A stretch of DNA of 64,000 nucleotides from Leptoclinus maculatus. Its lineage: Eukaryota > Chordata > Actinopteri > Perciformes > Stichaeidae. The DNA is taken from positions 20,001-84,000 of the forward strand of contig JAVDOI010000140.1 of assembly GCA_032191485.1 (NCBI GenBank), read 5' to 3'. The position numbers and the translations under genes were made by a program. This document shows, one piece after another, positions 25,001 through 30,645 of this stretch (position 1 is its first letter; each line of letters starts with the position of its first letter). The notes beneath the pieces are model-generated. The model did not search any database and was not told where the DNA came from. It saw only the letters and a list, made by a program, of their open reading frames with translations.

Positions 25001-25723
25001 ACTGCAGCTTAACTGCTTCCTTTGGATATGAAGGCGGGAGGTGCAGATGGAGAGGAGCTACTTTTCCTTTTTCACTGCTGGTTGCAATGGCCACATTTTA
25101 CAATATGCTGTTCCAGACTTTGTTTTTGAAAGCTAAAGTTTTGGTTCTTCATTGTTTTTTTTGCAGCCACTGCTGAATGAATGCTGGAGAGAAACCAGAA
25201 GTACTGGTTGAACACCAGGAATCTCAGTCAGCAACAGGCGGCTCACTGCAGCCGAGGCTGAGAGAGAGAATGAGCTTCATACTGTTTAGTTAGTTCATTT
25301 AATATTATCCTATTTCATTGTATATATTGTGCATTTTTACATCGAATATTTTTACCTGTACCATACCAAAAAATGTCACCTTGCGGGATTAATAAAGTAT
25401 CTATCCATCCATTATATATATATATTAATACACTAATAATATAATGAATACACATTAATAACACTATTAATATATATATCAATATATCTATTTGTGCAAA
25501 AAATAAAAAAACACAAAAAACAACAACAACGACAACAAAAGACATTACTAAAAGGACAACTTGTGGATGAAATAAGTGCATATCTCACCCTTGAGACGGT
25601 GAGGTCTGTCATCAGCTGGTCAAAGGCCCGCGTCTCCTCCGCTTGCTTCTGGTTGTGCAGCGCGATCTTCTCGCTGAACTTCCTCGGGTTGGAGCCACCT
25701 GTGCCCGGGGAGCCGGACATCAT
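978..25723 (-). CDS. crtc3: CRTC3, CREB-regulated transcription coactivator (3' partial)
   Basis: Thirteen exons join in frame for 520 codons: 25723-25589, 21607-21500, 18204-18076, 13615-13554, 10113-10051, 8864-8761, 5350-5312, 5229-5144, 4909-4866, 4128-3908, 2921-2686, 2129-1881, 1061-978. The protein opens with SNPRKFSEKIALHNQKQAEE, the CREB bZIP-binding coiled coil. It carries the SIK-type site LNRTNSDSAL (Ser about 169) and a second regulatory serine in RPKSCEV (about 250). CRTC3 is preferred over CRTC1/2 because of SNPSIQASLN, RRRPAPISPLTLSPG, KLLPKQLWE and the IQGAP1 neighbour. CRTC proteins shuttle to the nucleus after dephosphorylation and recruit CBP/p300 to CREB. Human CRTC3 has 619 residues, so roughly the last 100-150 residues (transactivation domain and stop) lie beyond base 1. 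All introns are GT-AG except one AT-AC intron. Confidence 0.93.
1783..1848 (+). repeat. TG then AC microsatellite pair
   Basis: A 30-base TG run (1783-1812) and a 20-base AC run (about 1828-1848) are separated by GCATGC-containing sequence. They form a potential hairpin 30-100 nt downstream of the CRTC3 exon 12 donor. Confidence 0.93.
1881..2129 (-). CDS. crtc3: CRTC3 exon 12 with 30-residue polyglutamine tract
   Basis: The 249-nt, phase 0 to 0 exon encodes residues 410-492. It reads GVALDTSNMAREPPPPYPLY, then QHQHQH followed by 30 consecutive Gln (residues 447-476, bases 2018-1929), then PLSPLQSIQLDFNTSQ. The Gln codons are mostly CAG with scattered CAA. Flanking residues and both splice sites (CAG|GGA, CAA|GTAAGT) are intact, so the tract belongs to the protein. 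The mammalian CRTC3 region I recall is only Gln/Pro-rich and has no such run. Confidence 0.92.
2686..2921 (-). CDS. crtc3: CRTC3 exon 11
   Basis: The 236-nt exon (phase 1 to 0) encodes residues 331-409. It has serine-rich repeats SNPSIQASLN, SNPSINSSLRLSS, then RRRPAPISPLTLSPG and KQLSPTMSPLLSPITQ. The SNPSIQ and RRRxxPxSPLTLSPG phrases are diagnostic of CRTC3. The donor is GTACGC and the acceptor CATGAAG, with a C-rich tract just upstream. Confidence 0.94.
3908..4128 (-). CDS. crtc3: CRTC3 exon 10
   Basis: The 221-nt exon (phase 2 to 1) encodes residues about 257-330: NIFPSPEQNPGLSHYQG, LLNTSGSLPDLSNLHFTSP, LSTPLDPEDNGGY and SSTGNLPAAMMHLGIGNSQ. The TSGSLPDLSNLHF segment is one of the strongest CRTC family signatures. 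The donor is GTGGGT, directly after CAGG. Confidence 0.94.
4866..4909 (-). CDS. crtc3: CRTC3 exon 9 with second regulatory serine
   Basis: The 44-nt exon (phase 0 to 2) encodes SLASRPKSCEVPGI plus AA. RPKSCEVPG corresponds to the CRTC2 Ser275-type site phosphorylated by MARK/SIK kinases. The donor is GTAAGT and the acceptor CTCAG. It is recognised from the conserved motif and the exact phase fit to exons 8 and 10. Confidence 0.92.
5144..5350 (-). CDS. crtc3: CRTC3 exons 7 (39 nt) and 8 (86 nt)
   Basis: Exon 7 (5350-5312) is a microexon, phase 1 to 1, encoding ASVNESEVDGSGD; it aligns with the acidic GFCDGENNGHGE part of human CRTC3. Exon 8 (5229-5144) encodes VFSFPALTNEDNLLG and then VGKLLPKQLWEAKK, matching SFPGPLKEENLL and PLPKQLWE. 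Skipping exon 7 would preserve the frame. A 20-base G run on the plus strand (about 5397-5416) puts a C run about 47 nt upstream of the exon 7 acceptor. Confidence 0.9.
6770..6885 (-). repeat. Family A repeat, 3' fragment
   Basis: Read on the minus strand this stretch gives CAAGATGGCGACGGCCAAA, then GAGGCTCAAAACCG, GGGACGTCACGGTGACTTCG and a TTCTTATATACA end. It matches only the tail half of family A. Confidence 0.75.
7048..7258 (+). repeat. Long CA microsatellite
   Basis: About 210 bases of CA with periodic CACGCA and CAGTCA interruptions, in the CRTC3 intron between exons 6 and 7. Cysteine/valine-only open frames on the minus strand are translations of it. Confidence 0.97.
8031..8115 (+). 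repeat. Family B repeat, partial copy
   Basis: The run GAGAGGTTTTCTAAAGGGAC, then TCTGGTGCTCAGGAACACTA and a ...GACAAAACCA end matches bases 56162-56240, with the GGGGGCG core degraded to CACGGACGACAAAACC. Confidence 0.75.
8724..8751 (+). repeat. TG microsatellite beside the CRTC3 exon 6 donor
   Basis: On the transcript strand CA units start 9 nt after the exon end, directly behind GTGAGAGTA. Confidence 0.95.
8761..8864 (-). CDS. crtc3: CRTC3 exon 6 with the SIK/14-3-3 phosphorylation site
   Basis: The 104-nt exon (phase 2 to 1) encodes TNSDSALHTSVMNPNPQDPF and GMNQQMGRGPLQRN. Together with the preceding LNR it forms the LNRTNSDSAL site, with Leu at -5, Arg at -3 and Leu at +4 around the Ser. 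This is the conserved SIK/AMPK target that holds CRTCs in the cytoplasm through 14-3-3. The donor GTGAGAGTAA runs straight into a CA repeat (8724-8751). Confidence 0.94.
10011..10041 (+). repeat. GA microsatellite downstream of CRTC3 exon 5
   Basis: On the transcript strand this is a CU run beginning about 10 nt after the GTGACC donor. A second run at 10117-10136 abuts the acceptor. Confidence 0.93.
10051..10113 (-). CDS. crtc3: CRTC3 exon 5 (63-nt, frame-neutral)
   Basis: This exon encodes the end of an Arg, then DQQSWTEEKRPGLRLLSQLN plus AG, aligning with human PRQQPPWKDEKHPGFRLTSALN. It begins and ends in phase 2, so skipping it would keep the frame and only remove 21 residues just before the SIK site. 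In transcript direction CU dinucleotide repeats run up to the acceptor (10117-10136) and begin again about 10 nt past the GTGACC donor (10011-10041). It is too short to be found by open-frame scanning; the phases of exons 4 and 6 support it. Confidence 0.88.
10434..10513 (+). repeat. GA-rich microsatellite
   Basis: About 80 bases of GA with ACA and GCGA interruptions, in the CRTC3 intron upstream of exon 5. Confidence 0.93.
10836..11500 (+). repeat. 29-bp minisatellite, about 23 copies
   Basis: The unit contains ACATGTGAGACACACTGG and TTCTAAACTCA with almost no divergence. One position alternates between ACACACTGG and ACATACTGG. The T form is clustered in about six adjacent units, plus one single unit and the last one. 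It lies in the CRTC3 intron between exons 4 and 5. Confidence 0.95.
13554..13615 (-). CDS. crtc3: CRTC3 exon 4
   Basis: The 62-nt exon encodes IESSPYGAVYLSPPLDNNWR plus the first two bases of an Arg codon (phase 2). It is entered through the AC acceptor of the minor-class intron and left through a strong GTGAGTA donor. The YLSPP motif is shared by CRTC family members. Confidence 0.92.
13616..18075 (-). other. crtc3: U12-type (minor spliceosome) AT-AC intron of CRTC3
   Basis: In transcript direction the 4460-nt intron starts with ATATCCTTCC, an exact match to the U12 donor consensus ATATCCTT. Near its end is CCCTTAACTGAGACCCAC: the U12 branch-site core CCTTAAC (13626-13632) lies about 11 nt before an AC acceptor. 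Removing it joins ...HGRQ to IESSPYGAVYLSPP in frame, matching the conserved CRTC1 order (IDSSPYSPAYLSPP). No GT-AG alternative gives this joint. The body holds a family-A repeat copy (13785-14320) and otherwise only AT-rich unique sequence and short microsatellites. Confidence 0.92.
13785..14320 (+). repeat. Dispersed repeat family A, copy 2
   Basis: The head to middle (13790-14050) is nearly identical to copy 1, including CCACCAGGGGGCG at 13811-13823. About 14060-14200 differs from the other copies. The tail CAAGATGGCGATGG and GGTGACGTCGTGGTGAC then returns. The copy lies inside the minor-class AT-AC intron of CRTC3. Confidence 0.88.
18076..18204 (-). CDS. crtc3: CRTC3 exon 3 with the RGTRHHGLVER motif
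   Basis: The 129-nt exon encodes residues 82-124: SGFPSGLDSA, then RGTRHHGLVERVHRDRNR and SPHRRPVDKHGRQ. The acceptor is a normal TTTTCAG. The donor is not GT: the exon ends CAG and the intron begins ATATCCTTCC at 18075, the U12 AT-AC 5' splice signal. Reading on without splicing meets a TGA after eight codons, so a splice here is required. Confidence 0.93.
19150..19900 (+). repeat. Dispersed repeat family A, copy 3 (composite)
   Basis: The head and middle match copy 1 with CCACCAGGGGGCG at 19207-19219. Two tails then follow in tandem. The first (19430-19675) is shared only with copy 5 and carries an 87-codon open frame found in both copies. The second (19676-19885) resembles the copy 1 tail. 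This looks like a longer subfamily or a nested insertion. Confidence 0.85.
20620..20790 (-). repeat. Family B repeat, diverged copy
   Basis: The minus strand reads GGGAGCCGACACCACGCTGC, CAGGACGTATTGCTGGACCC and then AGGGGGCGACAAAATCACC, parallel to 56030-56240. The middle part with GTTTTCTAAAGGG is missing. It directly adjoins a four-copy 39-bp tandem repeat. Confidence 0.65.
20843..21002 (+). repeat. 39-bp tandem repeat, four copies
   Basis: Four near-identical GC-rich units contain GGTCCGTCCACGGTGGACC (itself nearly palindromic) and GGTCTCTGCTGGA. As 39 is a multiple of three, several frames stay open on both strands, which explains the overlapping long open frames here. Confidence 0.9.
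21500..21607 (-). CDS. crtc3: CRTC3 exon 2
   Basis: The 108-nt, phase 0 to 0 exon encodes residues 46-81. It reads VQFQKVQQLRLNQSRAQYYG and then SLPNVNQIGNTSTEFQ, continuing the coiled coil and the SLPNV segment seen in all CRTCs. The acceptor is CTGACAG and the donor GTGGGA. It is separated from exon 1 by about 4 kb. Confidence 0.93.
22455..22987 (+). repeat. Fold-back element with internal 44-bp satellite
   Basis: Left arm (22455-22500) and right arm (22910-22987) are inverted copies sharing GGTCTTTTTT, CTCACAAGATGATCAAAAA and a ...GATAAGAGTA motif. Between them are eight near-perfect 44-bp units (22501-22850), each with the internal inverted pair TATCGGT/ACCGATA. TTAA stands at both outer ends (22455-22458 and 22984-22987). 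It looks like a non-autonomous inverted-repeat transposon. The class is uncertain; TTAA ends would fit a piggyBac-type target but may be chance. Confidence 0.75.
23826..23920 (+). repeat. Palindromic TG/TA/CA microsatellites
   Basis: Two successive blocks of TG units, TATATA and CA units each form a perfect palindrome such as GTGTGTATATATACACAC. They lie in CRTC3 intron 1. Confidence 0.9.
25290..25412 (+). mobile_element. Retroelement 3'-tail-like sequence
   Basis: The AT-rich stretch ends in TTGCGGGATTAATAAAGTATC followed by short ATCC units, as seen at the 3' tails of fish non-LTR elements. No reverse-transcriptase coding sequence is present. Confidence 0.35.
25589..25723 (-). CDS. crtc3: CRTC3 exon 1: start codon and CREB-binding domain
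   Basis: Two adjacent ATGs stand at 25723-25721 and 25720-25718. An in-frame TAG just upstream (25740s) rules out an earlier start in this exon. The second ATG gives MSGSPGTGGSNPRKF, close in length to human MAASPGSGSANPRKF, so either Met could be used. Residues 1-45 include FSEKIALHNQKQAEETRAF and QLMTDLTVSR, the conserved CREB-binding helix. The exon ends in phase 0 with an AGG|GTGAGA donor. Confidence 0.94.
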
Positions 25724-25885
25724 GCCGGGCCTCAACTTCAGCTACTACTAACAAAATAATAAGTGGTAGACGGAGGCCGGGAGTCTTATTGTCCAAAGTC
25801 TTCGAGTGAGCGTTGAAGTGAATCCATCAGAGCTCTAAAAAAAACAAAAAACACACATTACTGTCTGGAGAAAGTAGTTTTAGGA

Positions 25886-26190
25886 GACTAAGTATCCTTA
25901 CTATCTGAAAATAATGACTAAGTATCTGAAAATAATGACTTACTATCTGAAAATAATGACTTACTATCTCAAAATAATGACTAAGTATCTCAACATGACT
26001 TAGTATCTCAAAATAATGACTTACTATCTCAACATGACTTACTATCTCAACATGACTTACTATCTCAAAATAATGACCTAGTATCTCAAAATAATGACCT
26101 AGTAACTCAAAATAATAAGACAGTCTTAGTATTTTGACCTAGTATTTCATAATAAGACAATTAATCAAAACAATGACTTAGTACCTTAAA
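25886..26190 (+). repeat. Degenerate 21-bp tandem array
   Basis: Roughly a dozen units contain variants of TAGTATCTCAAAATAATGAC, some shortened to CTCAACATGAC. It lies a few hundred bases upstream of the CRTC3 start codon and is followed by an AT dinucleotide run. A related fragment is at 28228-28250. Confidence 0.8.
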
Positions 26191-26201
26191 AAAGTTAGGG
26201 G

Positions 26202-26203
<2 letters not shown>

Positions 26204-26246
<43 letters not shown>
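26204..26246 (+). repeat. AT microsatellite upstream of CRTC3
   Basis: Pure AT for about 43 bases, between the 21-bp array and the GCTAAC-rich segment upstream of the CRTC3 coding start. Confidence 0.93.
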
Positions 26247-26252
<6 letters not shown>

Positions 26253-27360
26253 CTCCGCTTCCAAGTCTCTCAAACTGAGTGTATCCTGCCGTTAAACACC
26301 ACAGAAGAAGAAGAACTGAGTGTTTATCAATGTAAGCCGAAGCTAGCGCCCGTTAGCTAACGTAGCTAAGCTAACGCTAAATAAAAAGTTGTCTTCCTGT
26401 GCCTGGAGAGCGAAGTCAATACAGCCGTTTGCCAATTATGTGTTTTTACTTTACTTTCAAAACTTTTAAAATTAGTTAATGGGCACAACACAACTTCGTA
26501 TTGACGTATTATTTACCAGCGAACCACTTGTTTGAATGTAACGTTAGCATAACGTTAGCCGTCATTGCTAACACATAACGCTGGAGGTGAACGGGAGTAA
26601 CCGCCGCTAGCAGCTAGCCAAGTTAGCTAAGTTAGCCAAGTTAGCTAAGCTGCTGTCAGAGCCATCTCAACGGTTTTTTGTTTGACAAACATGTCGACAA
26701 CACTGCGACATCGGTCAACCATTTAACAGACGTGTATTAGAAGCAACTTGTCGCCGGTTTTTAGCTGTTAGCCGTTGGCCAAATCTTTGCTATTAACGTT
26801 AGCGAAAGCTCCCGAGCAGCAGCAGTTGGGCAAACGGCTAAATCTGTATTTCAACAAGTGTCCGTTGACTTTAAAAAAATAAAATAAACACAATTTAAAT
26901 GTTTCTTTTAACCCCTAACCCACAAGCTAGGAAACCACAAAAAAAACACAAATATGCACACGTGATCCAGAGAAGTAGATCCACGATTTCACACTTTAAA
27001 TGTGATCTCGCAGCGTTTCTGTCGGAGTCTTCAGTGTTAATCCACGGAACAGCAGAGAGATTTCAGACTAACTCCGACGAGTCCAGTGAAGACAAACAAA
27101 CAGAACAAAAACAAAAACAAACCTCTTGTCTCCCTTTCGCCGCTGTGAAAACCAGAAGTCTTCTGCTAATGTTTGCAGTAGTTAGTAGCCGTCGGTTGAC
27201 AGAGACACTCAGATATCCGCTGGCTTGTTATCCTCATTCGACTGCGAGAAAAAACGTTCCCTCGTTAAAACAGGGTCAGTACCTATGGCGTCCACAGGGC
27301 GGCGACAAAGCTACACTGTCGCTCTCTGGGATTACTAATGAGGGGAGGAAATAATAAGTC

Positions 27361-27480
27361 TTATCAGAATCAGAATCAGAATCAGCTTTATTTGGCTCCG
27401 GTTTCCACTCTGCTCTCAATGTACATACACTATTTTACAATAAACAAGAAAAAAATATATAAAGAATAAAAAAGGGCAGC
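27361..27480 (-). mobile_element. Retroelement tail-like sequence
   Basis: Three CAGAAT units precede CAGCTTTATTTGGCTCCGG and an AT-rich run. It resembles a truncated non-LTR tail read on the minus strand. This is a pattern match from memory, with no coding part. Confidence 0.3.
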
Positions 27481-27559
27481 AAAAAAGGAATGTTATGTTA
27501 GGAATCTTCTTTTTCCTTCAATAATAACTATGTTAACAGAGATTTATATATACATATGG

Positions 27560-28180
27560 GTTGGACCCCTTTTACCTTCAGAACTGCCTTAATTCTTCGT
27601 AGCATAGATTCAACAAGGTGTTGGAAACATTCCTCACATGTTGGTCCATATTGACATGATAGCATGACGCTGCTGCTGCAGATTGGTCGGCTGCACATCC
27701 ATGATGAGAATCTCCCGTTCCACCACATCCCAAAGGTGCTCTATTGGATTGAGATGTGGTGACTGTGGAGGCCAGTGGAGTACAGTGAACTCATCGTGTT
27801 CAAGAAAGCAGTTTGAGATGATTAGAGCTTTGTGACATGGTGCATTATCCTGCTGGAGGTAGCCATCAGAAGATGGGTCCACTGTGGTCATAAAGGGATG
27901 GACATGGTCAGCAACAATACTCAGGTCGGCCGTGGTGTTTAAGCCATGCTCAATTGGTACTAAGGGGCCCAAAGTGTGCCAAGGAAATATCCCCCCCCCA
28001 CCACCACCATTACACCACCAGCAGCAGCCTGAACATACAAGGCAGGATGGATCCATGCTTTCATGTTGTTTATGACACATTCTGACCCTACATCTGAATG
28101 TGTCAGCTGAAATCAAGACTCATCAGACCAGGCAACGTTTTTCCAATCTTCTATTGTCCAGTTCTGGTGAGCCTGTGTGA
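27560..28180 (-). mobile_element. Decayed Tc1/mariner-type transposase relic
   Basis: The minus-strand reading shows the C-terminal part of a Tc1-like DDE transposase: HQNWTIEDWKNVAWSDES, then GYLQQDNAPCHKA (second catalytic Asp), then WPPQSPHLNPIEHLWDVVE (third acidic residue, DD34E spacing). It is dead. DES is followed by a TGA where the family has Arg (a CGA-to-TGA change). A frameshift near 27640 moves the ending CEECFQHLVESMLRRIKAVL to another frame. The N-terminal half and terminal inverted repeats were not found. It lies in the IQGAP1-CRTC3 spacer. Confidence 0.88.
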
Positions 28181-29369
28181 ATTGTAGCGTGAATAAATTG
28201 TTAAATTGTTATTGTGTGAATAAATAACAATTTAGTATCTCAAAACTGTGACTTGGAATTACAAAACAATGATCATCTTAATACTCAGGAGACACAGTGC
28301 ATCTGTAGAGCTTTAATCTAAAATAGGTCAAATACATTTAATGGACTCCTCCATTAACACAACTGGCAGAACATCAACATCTGGTTCAATGGAATGTGGT
28401 TGAAGGGTTGTTAAGACGAGTCAAACTGTGACACTAAAGATGGACGTGTGTAATGCTGCTCATCCTCATCCTCATCCTCCGGGTCTGTTTCAGGCGTTTA
28501 CACACGTCAACTACAGTATCAAATATAAATAAGGGAAACTTTACCAAATTATTTTCCAACAAAACATAAATATCTCTCTATTCAACCCTCTTACGTTTCT
28601 ATCCCATCATATGTTTTACAATTTTAGGAGAGACACTACAGAAAACTTTTAACAAAATAAACTAATCGTGTTTGACCCTCTTCACCTGTAGAGTCTTCTA
28701 AACGTCTGTCATTGAACTAAACGTCTCTTTAAAGGACGTTTTCTCTCAATGAGTTTGTTCTCAGACTCTGATCCATAAATCTCCACTTCAGCAGCTCTTA
28801 CATACACCAAACGTTACACGTTCATTCCTCTCTGTGTTCTGAAGGTTCACACAGAGGGGTTTGTTCACACATCACTCAGAGACTCATTTATACGACGTTT
28901 ATTAATAAAAACATGGAGAAAAGATTTGTTTTAAGGCTGTTGACAGTGTTTTCTGATTGATGGAGTAATATAAAGAGATATCATGAATGTAAAACCGTTG
29001 ACTCTAATGTGTCAACATGAAAGAAGAACGTTGGCTTTATCCAATGTTCACGTTCCTGTTTGCATATTTAGAAACAACATTCAGACTAAAGAATGGTCTG
29101 AATGTCAGTAATCCAGTGGGGAAGCTTCATGGTGACATCTGTTCATTCAAATTGGACTTCTTCAGATTCTGGAATGTAACAGTAAACCTGTGTTCTCACT
29201 TATATGACATAAATCGCTCCAGTGAGTCTTCAGAGCGATGGAGCCTCGTCACAGGGCCGGTAGTCCCGGTGAGCTCGGTCCAGTTCACAACAAACCAAAA
29301 CCCGGACTCACCAGCAGAGCGCCAGACGGGAGCGCTGGAATGTGAATTATTCATGCAACAAATTGAAGT

Positions 29370-29400
<31 letters not shown>

Positions 29401-29677
29401 CTTTTTTTAAACATAAAGTTTGGAGTTCCACAGCTCAATATGAGCATGACTTTGTTGTGTGTCAAATAACACGTCGGATGCCACTTTCTCTTTGCATAGA
29501 TATCAGAACATTTGATGTGTTGAGGATCCAAATCAGTCAGGAGAGTCGAATCTCTATATTCATAGATACCAATAATACGAACTACAGTGAAGAAAGAGGA
29601 GTAAATCAACTGCTTCGGTTTTTCTTTCCAATTCGTCTCGAACAGCAACATTTCAAAAAAAAAGAAAAGAAAAGCCA

Positions 29678-30170
29678 GGCAGGGTTCCCATGCGTCCTGG
29701 AAAACCTGGAAAACTGTTTTAACAGAAAAGAAGAGGGAAAAGTTCTGGAAAAATCTTGTGTTGTCCTGCAAAATTATTAAATCTAATCAGAGCTCCCAAA
29801 ACAGATAACATCCCCATCTTAAAGGGCAAAGTTATATTATATATTAATATCCAAGCGGGAGTTTACGTTGGAGAGTTTTCCGGTTGTGGGAATGCTGTTA
29901 ACGTCACACGGTCGCTGAACACTCTCAATAAAGTGCGTTACATTTATCCTTCAAGTGTAACTATAAGGTGACGGTGGCTGTTTGTATTCTTGTATTATTC
30001 TATGATTCGTTTGTCATCATTTCTTAGCACATAACAGATGATTTCATGGATGAATTATAGCCACAGACTCCATATGTTTTACATCAGACCTCCACAGAGA
30101 GGAACATATTCGTGATCAAACCGGCTACATCATCTGAGGAGGCTCTCTAGAGAAGAGTGGGAACCCTGCC
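29678..30170 (+). mobile_element. Possible MITE with perfect 13-bp terminal inverted repeats
   Basis: GGCAGGGTTCCCA at 29678-29690 is repeated exactly in inverted orientation at 30158-30170, 493 bp end to end. The left end continues TGCGTCCTGGAAAACCTGG, like a common fish interspersed repeat. No target-site duplication was visible. The CAGGG-type end is hAT-like, but the class is an inference. Confidence 0.4.
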
Positions 30171-30645
30171 CGAGAGGAGGCCGAGTCCACTCGTGTACTA
30201 CAGCCCTGCTGAACAAGTACGCTGGCACTTTATCAGTCAGCTGAGCAGATGAACTCACTAAGAAAGACACAAAAACGGATCTCTTAACATAAAACATACT
30301 TTTTTTTTTATATAATTAATCCAGGCCCATGCACAAGATATTCATAATATTTAAAGCAAAAAAAACGTACAAATCTTAAACCTCTGACCTGACCGCAAGT
30401 TACAGACAATAGAGATGGACTGATCCATTAAAGCACATATGGTGATCCACGTAATAATAATAATTAAAAAAGAATGCAGGTAAAGCTGCGTAGGCACGAG
30501 GGAGAAGTGCAGTAGGGAATGTGAAGGAAAGCCGGGGTGGTTCAGGTCAGGGCTTCTCTGCGACCCTCAAAGTGGGTTTTGTGGTTTTGAATCAGTGTCT
30601 GTAGCCCTTTTTTTTTTTTCTTTTTTTTTTAAATCCTTTCTTTTT

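Larger units (their letters stand above)
21608..25588 (-). other. CRTC3 intron 1: repeats only
   Basis: This is the first intron. It contains the fold-back element with a 44-bp satellite (22455-22987), a TG/AT/CA palindromic microsatellite (23826-23920), an ATA run (24648-24676) and a retroelement-like tail (25290-25412). No exon was recognised. Confidence 0.6.
25724..30645. other. IQGAP1-CRTC3 spacer
   Basis: About 4.9 kb separate the IQGAP1 stop codon from the CRTC3 start codon. It must contain the IQGAP1 3' UTR, starting with a purine-rich transcript strand just after the stop, and the CRTC3 promoter and 5' UTR. I could not place either boundary. An AATAAA on the minus strand at 28903-28898 would give a 1.7-kb 3' UTR but is only one candidate. 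The interval also holds a 21-bp tandem array, an AT run, a TAGC/GCTAAC-rich segment (26330-26650), a Tc1 relic and a possible terminal-inverted-repeat element. No TATA box or CpG island is evident by eye. Confidence 0.55.

Noticed and set aside
26899..27354. 151-codon open frame on the plus strand between the genes
   Set aside because: No recognisable domain, low-complexity Lys/Gln content, and it ends in sequence resembling a repeat. Not supported as a gene.
29017..29469. 150-codon open frame in the spacer
   Set aside because: Runs into an AT microsatellite, no family likeness, no upstream or downstream exon partner.
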